From assembly GCF_902506655.1 (NCBI RefSeq), contig NZ_LR734808.1, positions 2,664,501-2,728,500 on the forward strand: a stretch of 64,000 bases of DNA, given 5' to 3'. Shown here in pieces: positions 45,470 to 53,305 of this stretch; within the stretch, counting starts at the first letter, position 1, and each line of letters begins with the position of its first letter. Made by a program: the position numbers and the translations under genes. The notes under the pieces are model-generated. The model was not told the DNA's origin and searched no databases. It was given only the letters and a program-made list of their open reading frames with translations. The stretch comes from Marinoscillum sp. 108 (GTDB taxonomy: Bacteria > Bacteroidota > Bacteroidia > Cytophagales > Cyclobacteriaceae).

Positions 45470-47803
45470 TTATAGGTTCGAGGCGATGGTGAAGTAGAGC
45501 TTTTCAGAGTCGAAAGGCTTGGACATAAAGTCATTCATACCCGATTGCAAGGCTTTTTCTTTCACCTCGGGAAATACGTCCGCTGTTAGCGCTATGATGG
45601 GGATTCGTTTCATGTGAGAATCCTTGTGGTTTCGGATGGCCCTGGAAGCTTCAAATCCATCCATTTCCGGCATTTGCAAATCCATCAGAATCACATCATA
45701 TTGGTTAACTGCCAGTAAGTCCAGGGCGATCAATCCATTATCGGCAATGTCTACTTCACAGTTCCACTTCACCAGGAATCTTTTGGCGACGATCTGGTTG
45801 ATCTGGTTGTCTTCAGCCAGAAGAACCCTGACACCAGAGAGGTCTCTTTTTTGGTCATCCGGTGTGGGATGCTGCGCAATTCTCTGGGTCGATTTGGGAA
45901 ACGAGAGCTGGAAAAAGAAGCTGGATCCCTTTCCGGGGGAGCTGTCTACTTGAAGATCACTTCCCTGAAGCTGTAGGAGTTTTTGACAAATGGACAATCC
46001 AAGTCCTGTTCCCGTCCGCAGATGAGTCTTTCCATAGTTGTCAATCTGCGTAAAGCGGTGGAAAATGCGTTCCTGATCGGCCTGCGCAATACCTGTTCCC
46101 GTGTCAATAACCTTGAACCGCACATTGACTGAGTCATTGGACGTCCCCAGGCACTCTACACTTAGTTCTACTGAGCCCTCATCTGTAAATTTAATGGCAT
46201 TGCTAATGAGGTTATTCAGGATCTGGCCAATGCGCACGGGGTCTCCTATGAGCCCGGGTATGGGTTGATGGAGGTTCAGAGTCAGGTTGATTCCTTTCTC
46301 ATCTGCCATTTGCATAAACGTGGAGATGGTCCGGTTGCATAGCTCCTGGATGGAGAAGTCACGCTGATCAAATTCCACATGGCCTTCTTCCAGTTTGGAA
46401 AGATCAAGGATGTCATTCAATATCACCAACAAGCCCTTGGCAGAGTGTTTCATCATTTTCAGAGATTCCCGCTGATCTTCCCTTGGATTCTCTGACAGCA
46501 GGTACTCAATGGTGCCGTACAGGCCGTTCATAGGGGTGCGTATCTCATGACTCATGGTTGAGAGAAATTCTGCCTTGGTTTGAGAAGCCTTTTGCGCTTT
46601 GTCCCGGGCATCCATGAGTTGCTTTTCGTAGCGCTTTCGGTCTGAGATGTCTCTGATAAAAGACGTGAAAATAACCTCATCACCAATCTGATTGGCACCA
46701 ATGGATAGCTCCAGGTCAATGAGCTTCCCCTCTTTTGAAAGCCCCACCAACTCAAATCTTCGGTTGATGGTGGGCATTTTTTGTCCTTTAAGAAAGAAAT
46801 CCAACCCTCTGTCCAGGATCTCTTTTCGGTCTGGCGGTACAATGTGCTCCGAGAATTTCTTGCCAATGATCTCCTCACTTGACCATCCAAAAATGGTCTC
46901 AGCCTGATTGTTCCAAAAGGTAATCCTCCCGGAAGCATCCAGCAGAACCACTGCGTCCATGGCATTTTCCACTACAGTGTAGAGCCTTTCAGCACTCTGA
47001 GCCAGCTCCCGCTGAATCTTCTCCCGCTCGGCGATTTGTATCTGAAGTTTCTGGTTGGTTTCTTCCAGCTTTTCGGTTTTTTCCAGCAGTACACCGTGAA
47101 TTTGCTCCCGGCTCAGCTGGCTCAGCTGCTGCTCATTCAGGAGGGGCTCGGGAAGAATGCCAATTAGGAGTGAAAAGCCATCAAGAAACTGATAATTGTC
47201 TGCCAATAGCTGATAAGCCTCCTGGAGCCACTCTGATATTTTGGCCTGGCCCATGGAGAGGCAGAGGTACTCATAAAGCCTGGACACTTCGTACTTTACC
47301 GTACTCCTGAATTCACTTCTGTTGAGCTGGTTAAATTTCAACTGCTCCGCAGCTTTATCCACCTGATACTTGTAGTTTTTGAGGAGCTCGTTTTTGGAGT
47401 TGCCCACCATATCGGTGTATTTGGACCATACCAGATCCACAATCAGATAAGCCAGGTCACGCTCCTGATTATTGACTGAACTAAAGATGATTCTGAAAAA
47501 CAACGTGTCCACCAAATTGGGAAACCGGCCCCGCATCTCTCTTCTCAGCTGAGTTTGATATTTGGATGGATTTTTTTGTTTGTAAATAAAGGAATGTTCG
47601 AAAAGGAGATAGAGTCCTGCGGATCTGTTAAGCTGACTGTCAAAGCTTTCCTTGGCCAGGCTTTTGATCCTATTGTCCAGGTTTTCGTTCCAAATCCCTT
47701 GCGCTTCAAAGGATTTAATGTATTCGATAAAACGGTTGTGCTCTTCACGCAAGAGGTTCCCATGGGGTCGGGAACTCAATCTTTTGTAAAGGGACTTAAA
47801 CAT
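45470..47803 (-). CDS. Soluble PAS hybrid histidine kinase with receiver domain
   Basis: A 777-aa hybrid kinase without membrane segments. Residues 1-235 form an unrecognised helical domain; a coiled coil follows (about 240-275, EKTEKLEETNQKLQIQIAERE). Then a PAS domain (about 275-395; VVLLDASGRITFWNNQAETIFGW), HisKA with STMSHEIRTPMNG, and HATPase with NLISNAIKF, DTGTGIA and GTGLGLSI. The receiver (about 655-775) has LLAEDN, LMDLQMPEMDG (phospho-Asp) and MSKPF. No output domain is seen, so phosphate passes to another protein. Its ATG overlaps the stop of the upstream membrane protein (TGATG), suggesting a functional pair. Proximity to the symporter and acs suggests carboxylate sensing. Confidence 0.93.
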   Translation of the reverse strand: MFKSLYKRLSSRPHGNLLREEHNRFIEYIKSFEAQGIWNENLDNRIKSLAKESFDSQLNRSAGLYLLFEHSFIYKQKNPSKYQTQLRREMRGRFPNLVDTLFFRIIFSSVNNQERDLAYLIVDLVWSKYTDMVGNSKNELLKNYKYQVDKAAEQLKFNQLNRSEFRSTVKYEVSRLYEYLCLSMGQAKISEWLQEAYQLLADNYQFLDGFSLLIGILPEPLLNEQQLSQLSREQIHGVLLEKTEKLEETNQKLQIQIAEREKIQRELAQSAERLYTVVENAMDAVVLLDASGRITFWNNQAETIFGWSSEEIIGKKFSEHIVPPDRKEILDRGLDFFLKGQKMPTINRRFELVGLSKEGKLIDLELSIGANQIGDEVIFTSFIRDISDRKRYEKQLMDARDKAQKASQTKAEFLSTMSHEIRTPMNGLYGTIEYLLSENPREDQRESLKMMKHSAKGLLVILNDILDLSKLEEGHVEFDQRDFSIQELCNRTISTFMQMADEKGINLTLNLHQPIPGLIGDPVRIGQILNNLISNAIKFTDEGSVELSVECLGTSNDSVNVRFKVIDTGTGIAQADQERIFHRFTQIDNYGKTHLRTGTGLGLSICQKLLQLQGSDLQVDSSPGKGSSFFFQLSFPKSTQRIAQHPTPDDQKRDLSGVRVLLAEDNQINQIVAKRFLVKWNCEVDIADNGLIALDLLAVNQYDVILMDLQMPEMDGFEASRAIRNHKDSHMKRIPIIALTADVFPEVKEKALQSGMNDFMSKPFDSEKLYFTIASNL

Positions 47804-48198
47804 CAGGATTTACTTACCTTCCAAATCTGATAAAACCCCCACCCGGAAAGTCCCCATGTGAGAATAAGTGCAATAAACCAGGCGATAAGACCACCACTTT
47901 CACCCAGCAGGGTGTTAAATAAGTTAAACCCAAAGTGATAGTCGATCTGCATGTGAAGGTGACCCACGGCCATCACCAGAAATCCCCAGGCCAGGTAGGT
48001 CATTCCTGTCCCAAATTTTCCTCCCTTGAGGTTTTTTGCATTGAGGAAACTAAAAACAACAGCCATGATCAGGAATGGGAGTTCCAGAAGTCCAAGTGTG
48101 ATATTGAAACTACTAGAGGACATTCCATCCATACTGTAAGCGGGTACATTTACGGCGAATAACGCCAGAGTGGCAATTAGGAGCTTGTTGGTCTTCAT
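47803..48198 (-). CDS. Small membrane protein translationally coupled to the hybrid kinase
   Basis: 131-aa protein with a cleavable-looking signal sequence (about 1-22, ending VPAYS) and three hydrophobic segments (NITLGLLELPFLIMAVVFSF, MTYLAWGFLVMAVGHLHMQI, GLIAWFIALILTWGLSGWGFY). It has a His cluster GHLHMQIDYHFG at the second helix that could bind heme or metal. The one-base stop/start overlap with the kinase gene implies coupled synthesis. I recognise no family. A sensory or input subunit for the soluble kinase is an inference. Confidence 0.8.
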   Translation of the reverse strand: MKTNKLLIATLALFAVNVPAYSMDGMSSSSFNITLGLLELPFLIMAVVFSFLNAKNLKGGKFGTGMTYLAWGFLVMAVGHLHMQIDYHFGFNLFNTLLGESGGLIAWFIALILTWGLSGWGFYQIWKVSKS

Positions 48199-48511
48199 GT
48201 CTGGATTTGGTCAGTTTCATAAATATAGTCATTGGATGGATAATACGCATGACCATATTGCACGATTGTTTTCGGCCTGTCCTTGATACGACTATGAATG
48301 AAGTAACCTCTCACCAAGGATGAATAGCGACGAATGGAATATTCTTTTGGCCGTTAAGTAAATGCCGGTAAAATATTTGGCCTTTGCTTTGGGGCGGACC
48401 TGATGGAGCATTGTCAAATTGGGAATTTCACATAGGAATTGTAAGTGATATCCATGATATTTGAAGGCCTATCTAACGTTAAATTATCAAAAACATAAAA
48501 ATTCAAAACAC
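48199..48511. promoter_or_regulatory. Divergent region before acs
   Basis: 313 bp between the kinase operon (leftward) and acs (rightward). It must carry both promoters. GATATTTG at 48456-48463 is one base from the Bacteroidota -7 consensus TAnnTTTG, but no -33 element is suitably placed. I find no copy of the AGCGAAAT half-site that occurs before aceB. Confidence 0.4.
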
Positions 48512-50410
48512 ATGAGTCACAAGATTCAAACCCTGAGCGGTTATATCCATGAATATCAGAAAAGCGTTCTCCAGCCCGAAGAGTTTTGGGGGAGAGTGGC
48601 AGAGTCTTTTCATTGGAAGAAGCCATGGTCAAAGGTACTGAAGTGGGATTTTGATGGTCCAGATGTCAACTGGTTTGTAGATGGGAAAATGAACATCACA
48701 GAGAATATCCTCGATCGTCATTTGTTCATCATGGGGGATAGACCAGCCATTATCTGGGAGCCCAATGAGCCGGGAGATGAGGTCGTTACCCTTACCTATA
48801 GGGAGCTTTACCATCAGGTTTGCCAGTTTGCCAATGCACTCAAGGCGCAGGGAGTGCAGAAGGGTGATCGGGTGATTATCTATATGCCCATGGTGCCTGA
48901 GGCCGCTGTGGCGATGCTCGCCTGTGCCCGGATCGGGGCGGTGCACTCGGTAGTGTTTGCCGGATTTTCCTCCACGGCTGTAGCAGATCGAATCAACGAC
49001 TGTGAAGCTAAAATGGTGCTGACCTCAGATGGGAACTACAGAGGAGCCAAGAGCATAGGAGTAAAAAGTGTGGTGGATGAGGCCCTGGAAAAGTCTACCT
49101 CAGTAGAGAAAGTGATTGTATTCAAAAGAACAGATACCGAGGTGACCATGAAGGAGGGACGGGATATTTGGTGGAGTGATGCCATCAAGGGCCAGCCCCT
49201 GGATTGCCCGGCAGAAGAAATGGACGCAGAGGATATGCTCTTTATCCTTTATACCTCAGGATCCACGGGTAAGCCTAAAGGGGTGGTGCACACCTGTGGT
49301 GGCTACATGGTCTATACCTATTACTCCTTTGTGAATGTGTTTCAGTATAATGTGGGTGATGTATACTGGTGTACGGCTGATGTTGGGTGGATCACCGGGC
49401 ATTCTTACATCGTATATGGCCCGTTGTTGGCTGGTGCCACCACGCTCATGTTCGAGGGAGTACCCACTTACCCGCATGTTGGTCGTTTTTGGGAGATCAT
49501 CGATAAGCACAAGGTCAATCAGTTTTATACAGCGCCTACGGCCATTCGTGCCCTTCAGGCCTATGGGTTGGAGCCGCTGGAGCCGTACAAGATGGACACT
49601 CTGAAGGTGATAGGATCTGTAGGGGAGCCTATCAATGAGGAGGCCTGGCACTGGTACCACGATCATGTGGGTAAAGGAAACTGCCCCTTGGTAGATACCT
49701 GGTGGCAAACGGAAACCGGAGGTATCATGATAGCGCCAATTGCTGGGGTGACCCCCAACAAACCCGCGCATGCCTCGTTGCCCCTGCCCGGGGTGCAGCC
49801 AATCATTGTTGATACCGAGGGAAAGGAGCTTCATGGAAACAATGTGGAGGGAAACCTATGTATCAAGTTCCCATGGCCCGGTATGATCAGAACCACCTAT
49901 GGGGATCATGATCGATGCAAACAGACCTATTTTTCCACTTACAAGGGACTCTACTTTACAGGAGATGGAGCCAAGAGGGACCATGATGGCTATTTGAGAA
50001 TCCTGGGTCGTGTAGATGATGTGATCAATGTGTCAGGTCACAGAATGGGCACTGCCGAAGTAGAAAATGCTATCAATGAGCATCCTAAGGTGATCGAGTC
50101 CGCTGTGGTGGGCTACCCTCATGATGTGAAAGGTCAGGGGATTTATGCCTACGTGATCTGTGACATGGAGGGCCGCTCAGAAGAGAGTTTGAAAAATGAA
50201 ATCAGGGAAACCGTGAGCAAGATTATCGGGCCAATTGCCAAACCTGATAAGGTGCAGATTGTTCCCGGACTGCCTAAAACCCGCTCCGGAAAAATCATGC
50301 GCAGGATTCTCCGAAAGGTAGCTTCTGGGGAAGCAGATCAGTTGGGTGATACTTCCACCCTGCTCAATCCTGAGGTGGTAGAAGCTATTGTGAACGGAGC
50401 AAGTAAATAA
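48512..50410 (+). CDS. acs: Acetyl-CoA synthetase
   Basis: Converts acetate, ATP and CoA to acetyl-CoA through acetyl-AMP. The ATG at 48512 (MSHKIQTLSGYIHE) gives 632 aa, close to the family's 650; an in-frame ATG at 48461 adds 17 unlikely residues. Motifs: ILYTSGSTGKPKGVVHT (P-loop), DVGWITGHSYIVYGPL, DTWWQTETGG, GRVDDVINVSGHRMGT and KTRSGKIMRR, where the Lys before IMRR is the site acetylated by Pat-type enzymes. The CoA-ligase Trp in DTWWQTE favours acetate. It works with the symporter at 43.8 kb and the glyoxylate shunt genes at 54-57 kb. Confidence 0.97.
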   Translation: MSHKIQTLSGYIHEYQKSVLQPEEFWGRVAESFHWKKPWSKVLKWDFDGPDVNWFVDGKMNITENILDRHLFIMGDRPAIIWEPNEPGDEVVTLTYRELYHQVCQFANALKAQGVQKGDRVIIYMPMVPEAAVAMLACARIGAVHSVVFAGFSSTAVADRINDCEAKMVLTSDGNYRGAKSIGVKSVVDEALEKSTSVEKVIVFKRTDTEVTMKEGRDIWWSDAIKGQPLDCPAEEMDAEDMLFILYTSGSTGKPKGVVHTCGGYMVYTYYSFVNVFQYNVGDVYWCTADVGWITGHSYIVYGPLLAGATTLMFEGVPTYPHVGRFWEIIDKHKVNQFYTAPTAIRALQAYGLEPLEPYKMDTLKVIGSVGEPINEEAWHWYHDHVGKGNCPLVDTWWQTETGGIMIAPIAGVTPNKPAHASLPLPGVQPIIVDTEGKELHGNNVEGNLCIKFPWPGMIRTTYGDHDRCKQTYFSTYKGLYFTGDGAKRDHDGYLRILGRVDDVINVSGHRMGTAEVENAINEHPKVIESAVVGYPHDVKGQGIYAYVICDMEGRSEESLKNEIRETVSKIIGPIAKPDKVQIVPGLPKTRSGKIMRRILRKVASGEADQLGDTSTLLNPEVVEAIVNGASK

Positions 50411-50418
50411 ATTGATGG

Positions 50419-50439
50419 AAAGGAGCCGGATTCCTTTTT
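50419..50439 (+). terminator. Weak intrinsic terminator after acs
   Basis: AAAGGA (50419-50424), loop GCCGGAT, TCCTTT (50432-50437) followed by TT. A short stem, but it separates acs from the riboswitch operon. Confidence 0.55.
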
Positions 50440-50469
50440 GGTTCTGGTTTTAGCGTATAGATTTGAAGT

Positions 50470-50548
50470 AACCACGGGGTGCCGTTATTCGGCTGAGATG
50501 ATACCCGTTGAACCTGATCTGGGTAATGCCAGCGTAGGAATATCGGTT
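50470..50548 (+). promoter_or_regulatory. TPP riboswitch (THI element)
   Basis: Near-perfect match to the thi-box: GGGGTGCC (50476-50483), GGCTGAGATGATACCC (50491-50506), GAACCTGATCTGGGTAATGC (50510-50529) and CAGCGTAGGAA (50530-50540). AACC (50470-50473) can pair with GGTT (50545-50548) as helix P1. It binds thiamine pyrophosphate in the nascent RNA. An intrinsic terminator 32 nt downstream is the likely expression platform, so the five genes that follow should be shut off when TPP is abundant. Confidence 0.94.
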
Positions 50549-50580
50549 GACTCGTAGTAAGATTATAAAGTCATTAGTAT

Positions 50581-50624
50581 AAACCGTATTGTCCGCGCAT
50601 GCCTGGACGGTACGGTTTTTTTTA
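50581..50624 (+). terminator. Riboswitch-controlled intrinsic terminator
   Basis: AAACCGTATTGTCC (50581-50594) pairs with GGACGGTACGGTTT (50605-50618), counting two U-G pairs, followed by a T-run to 50623. It stands between the TPP aptamer and the first gene of the operon, 24 bp before the ATG. Confidence 0.9.
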
Positions 50625-50647
50625 TTCCATTTTTTAAAAATGATGAG

Positions 50648-51355
50648 ATGGCTTTTGATGAGTTAGTAAAACAGAACCTGACCAATTGGCAGGGCAGAAA
50701 AGAGTGGTTTTTCAACCGCGAACACACCGATACCTATGAGCTCTGGTACGAGGGGCGGTATAAGCGTGCTGAGATTTTTCAGAAAAAAATTATTGCGGAT
50801 CGGCTTCAAAAGGACCCCAGGGTGAAGACACTTCTCGAGTTTGGATGTGGGACCACACGATTCACCAGGTGGTGGCACGAGATTGGGATAGAGGCTACCG
50901 GTGGTGATTTGAGTCCCTTCATGCTGGCTCAGGGCAGACAGCTCTTCGGAGGTGACCTGGTGCTGGCAGACTCTCATCACATGCCCTTTCGTGACAACAC
51001 CTTCGATGCGGTGGCCTTCATTACCACTTTTGAATACTATAAAGACCCGGTGAAGGTGATTAGGGAGGCGGCCCGTGTGGGCAAACACGGGATAGTCTTC
51101 GGGATGATGAACAGAAACACGCCCAAATATGTGCGCCGCAGGATGCAGCAGATGGTTGGTAAGAATCCTTTTTATGTAACGGCCAATTTTTACACCCCAA
51201 AATCATTACTCAAAGTGATTGATATCGCTCTCCAGGGGGAAGATTATACGGTAGAATGGCAGTGTACAGGATTGCCCAAGTGGTTTCCCGTACAGGAATG
51301 GCATGTGCCAGTAGGTGATTTTTTCGGTGTTTATGTCAAAAGGAATCAACCATGA
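50648..51355 (+). CDS. SAM-dependent methyltransferase, first gene of the TPP-riboswitch operon
   Basis: Class I methyltransferase of 235 aa. Motif I is TLLEFGCGTTRFTRWW, the acidic residue after strand 2 is in GGDLSPFMLAQGR, and motif II/III region is LVLADSHHMPFRDNTFDAVAF, typical of the UbiE/Methyltransf_11 type. The N-terminal 50 residues (NWQGRKEWFFNREHTDTYELWYEG) are tyrosine/tryptophan-rich and may form the substrate cap. The substrate is unknown. Its stop overlaps the next start (ATGA, 51352). A Trm112-like protein is encoded three genes on; such proteins commonly activate methyltransferases, so it may be this enzyme's partner. Confidence 0.88.
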   Translation: MAFDELVKQNLTNWQGRKEWFFNREHTDTYELWYEGRYKRAEIFQKKIIADRLQKDPRVKTLLEFGCGTTRFTRWWHEIGIEATGGDLSPFMLAQGRQLFGGDLVLADSHHMPFRDNTFDAVAFITTFEYYKDPVKVIREAARVGKHGIVFGMMNRNTPKYVRRRMQQMVGKNPFYVTANFYTPKSLLKVIDIALQGEDYTVEWQCTGLPKWFPVQEWHVPVGDFFGVYVKRNQP

Positions 51356-52413
51356 TTTCAGGATTTCCGGATACAGGCAAAATCCAGGAGGATTTTCTCA
51401 AAAGCCACGTTTTCCCATCCACCGGGGCTGTGAGACAGGAGGTGGTAAGCGGCCCTCAATATGGCGTGGATGTAAGTGTCATAGCGCTTCATGGAGGTCA
51501 GTCGCTTGTCACGGCTACTGACCCTGCCACTTTAATTCCAACACTCGGGTTGCAGGAATCGGCATGGTTGACGGTTCATTTGGTAGCATCGGATGTGGCC
51601 ACAGCAGGGTGTTTGCCCCAGTATGCTCAGTTTTGCCTCAACTTACCGGAAACCTTCACAGCGGCTGAGTTTCACTCCTATTGGAATCACATCAGTACTT
51701 ATTGTGATCAGCTGGGAGTGGCCATTACTGGTGGGCATACCGGAAGGATTGCTGGTCAGAATAGTACCATTTCAGGAGGAGTGACCATGATGAGCACTAT
51801 GCCCTCGGAAGAGGTTTTGCTGAGCCGGATGGCTCGTCCTGGCGATAGTCTCATTCTGGTGAAGGAGCCAGCCATTATTAGCACCGCCATCCTGGCCCTT
51901 AGCTTTCCCGAAACAATACTTAAGAAATGTGGCAAGGAGGTACTGGAGGCTGGTCAGGCACTCTTCTATGCATCATCAGCGGTAGATGCCGCCATGTCAG
52001 CTATTTCTGTCGGGATTCACTCGGAGGGTGTGCGAGCGATTCATGACATCACCGAGGGGGGTGTGATGGGAGCCATATGGGAAATGATGACGGCTGCAGG
52101 GTGTGGAGTTCAGGTGGATGTAGCAGCCCTTCCCCGGGGGTACGCTCAGGACAGTATTTGTGGGGCTTTTGGTATTGATCCTCTTCGTAGTGTAGGTGCA
52201 GGTGCGTTGCTTCTGGCGGTAGCTCCGGGGCGGGTGTCCGGGATTATTAATCAGTTGCATCAGGACGGCCACCAGGCGGTTAAGATTGGGGAAGTCACGG
52301 AGGAAAGGGCCGGCAGATGGCTGGCTGGAGAAGTACCTAGTCCATTGACTCCCCCGGGTGTTGATCCTTATTGGGCGGCTTTTTTAGACGCTCTAAATCG
52401 CGGATGGAAATGA
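51352..52413 (+). CDS. AIR synthase-related protein (PurM/HypE/ThiL fold)
   Basis: ATP-binding-type protein of 353 aa with the PurM/HypE/ThiL/SelD two-domain fold. The N-domain includes VTATDPATLIPTLG and VHLVASDVATAGCLPQYA, equivalent to the metal/ATP-binding Asp strand of HypE and ThiL, then VAITGGHTGR. The C-domain has RPGDSLILVKEPAI, AIHDITEGGVMGAIWEM and FGIDPLRSVGAGALLLAV, the last being close to HypE. The N-terminal glycine-rich DDA segment of ThiL/HypE is replaced by GPQYGVDVSV. So it is a diverged member, not clearly thiamine-phosphate kinase. It is flanked by ATGA overlaps on both sides. Position under a TPP riboswitch suggests an ATP-dependent step on a thiamine-related compound. 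Confidence 0.88.
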   Translation: MISGFPDTGKIQEDFLKSHVFPSTGAVRQEVVSGPQYGVDVSVIALHGGQSLVTATDPATLIPTLGLQESAWLTVHLVASDVATAGCLPQYAQFCLNLPETFTAAEFHSYWNHISTYCDQLGVAITGGHTGRIAGQNSTISGGVTMMSTMPSEEVLLSRMARPGDSLILVKEPAIISTAILALSFPETILKKCGKEVLEAGQALFYASSAVDAAMSAISVGIHSEGVRAIHDITEGGVMGAIWEMMTAAGCGVQVDVAALPRGYAQDSICGAFGIDPLRSVGAGALLLAVAPGRVSGIINQLHQDGHQAVKIGEVTEERAGRWLAGEVPSPLTPPGVDPYWAAFLDALNRGWK

Positions 52414-53018
52414 AGCCGAAGCTAAAGGGAGTTTATTTAGTGCTGGATCCTGCTGAGGGGTTTGACGCCTTGGAAAACAGATTACTCCATATTCTGAGTG
52501 GAGGCATAGGTGCCATCCAGGTGTGGGATCACTGGCATCCGGATCAGGATCGTCACGAGTTTCTATACAGGTTGCAAGCGGTGTGTGGTCAGGTACCTAT
52601 TCTGATCAACAACAATCTGGAGCTGGCCTCCCTACCGGGCATTCAGGGTGTCCATTTCGACAGGGAGGAGGATTTACCGAGCCCGGAATGCACTTTCAAA
52701 AAGATAATTGGCCTTACAGTGAGTACACATGCCGACTGGGTGGCCCTCAGAAAAAAAGGTGTAGACTATATCAGTTTTTGTGCGATGTATCCCTCCTCAT
52801 CGGTGGATACCTGTGAGCTGGTATCCCCGGATGTTGTGCGGGAGGCCTGTGAGCATTTTGACGGTTCGGTATTCGCATCCGGGGGGATCAGTCTTGAAAA
52901 CGCCGGAGTAATAGCATCGCTTGGAGTGTCAGGGGTTGCCCTGATATCCGCATTGTGGAAAGCAGAGAATCCGCTGGACACGACCATAAAGTTTAATCAA
53001 ATCATATCAAAACCATGA
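52410..53018 (+). CDS. Divergent ThiE/TenI-like protein
   Basis: TIM-barrel protein of the thiamine phosphate synthase/TenI superfamily. The start at 52410 (ATGA overlap; an ATG at 52404 is also possible) gives 202 aa. Recognisable strands: GVYLVLDP, IGAIQVWDHW, VPILINNNLELA, IQGVHFDREEDLP, IIGLTVSTHADW, GVDYISFCAMYP and VFASGGISLENAGVIASLGVSGVALISALW. Compared with ThiE, the QxRxK motif is replaced by QVWDHW, Asn-Asp by Asn-Asn, and the TxTK phosphate loop by SSSVDTC. The His in STH is kept, as in TenI. Canonical thiamine phosphate synthase activity therefore looks doubtful. It may be a tautomerase or act on a modified thiazole or pyrimidine. Confidence 0.87.
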   Translation: MKPKLKGVYLVLDPAEGFDALENRLLHILSGGIGAIQVWDHWHPDQDRHEFLYRLQAVCGQVPILINNNLELASLPGIQGVHFDREEDLPSPECTFKKIIGLTVSTHADWVALRKKGVDYISFCAMYPSSSVDTCELVSPDVVREACEHFDGSVFASGGISLENAGVIASLGVSGVALISALWKAENPLDTTIKFNQIISKP

Positions 53019-53284
53019 AGAAAGCATTTTTCAAGAAATTGTGTTGCCCTTTGGATAAGAGCGATCTGGAAATAAAAGTGATCAAGGAAGCTGGTCAGGA
53101 GATACTCGAAGGGCTCATGACCTGCACCTCCTGTGGCAGGTATTATCCCATTGTACATGGTATTCCGATCATGTCGCCTGATGAATACCGTGAGCCGGCC
53201 CTGGAAACTCCCATACTGGAGCGATGGGGACTGGGAAAGGGAGAAGTCACCAATTTCCGGCTGACCGAGAAGGTAGAATCGTAG
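53015..53284 (+). CDS. Trm112-like zinc-binding protein
   Basis: 89-aa small zinc protein. Its first half has FKKLCCPLDKSDLEIKV and later CTSCGRYYPIVHGIPIM, the Trm112/UPF0434 pattern (CPxxxxxL ... CxxCGxxYPIxxGIPIM). An extra C-terminal tail of about 25 residues (ETPILERWGLGKGEVTNFR) is present. Trm112 proteins act as activators or stabilisers of methyltransferases; the operon's own methyltransferase is an obvious candidate partner. The ATG overlaps the previous stop (ATGA). Confidence 0.9.
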   Translation: MKKAFFKKLCCPLDKSDLEIKVIKEAGQEILEGLMTCTSCGRYYPIVHGIPIMSPDEYREPALETPILERWGLGKGEVTNFRLTEKVES

Positions 53285-53305
53285 TGTTTTTTTAGCTTCG
53301 AACAT

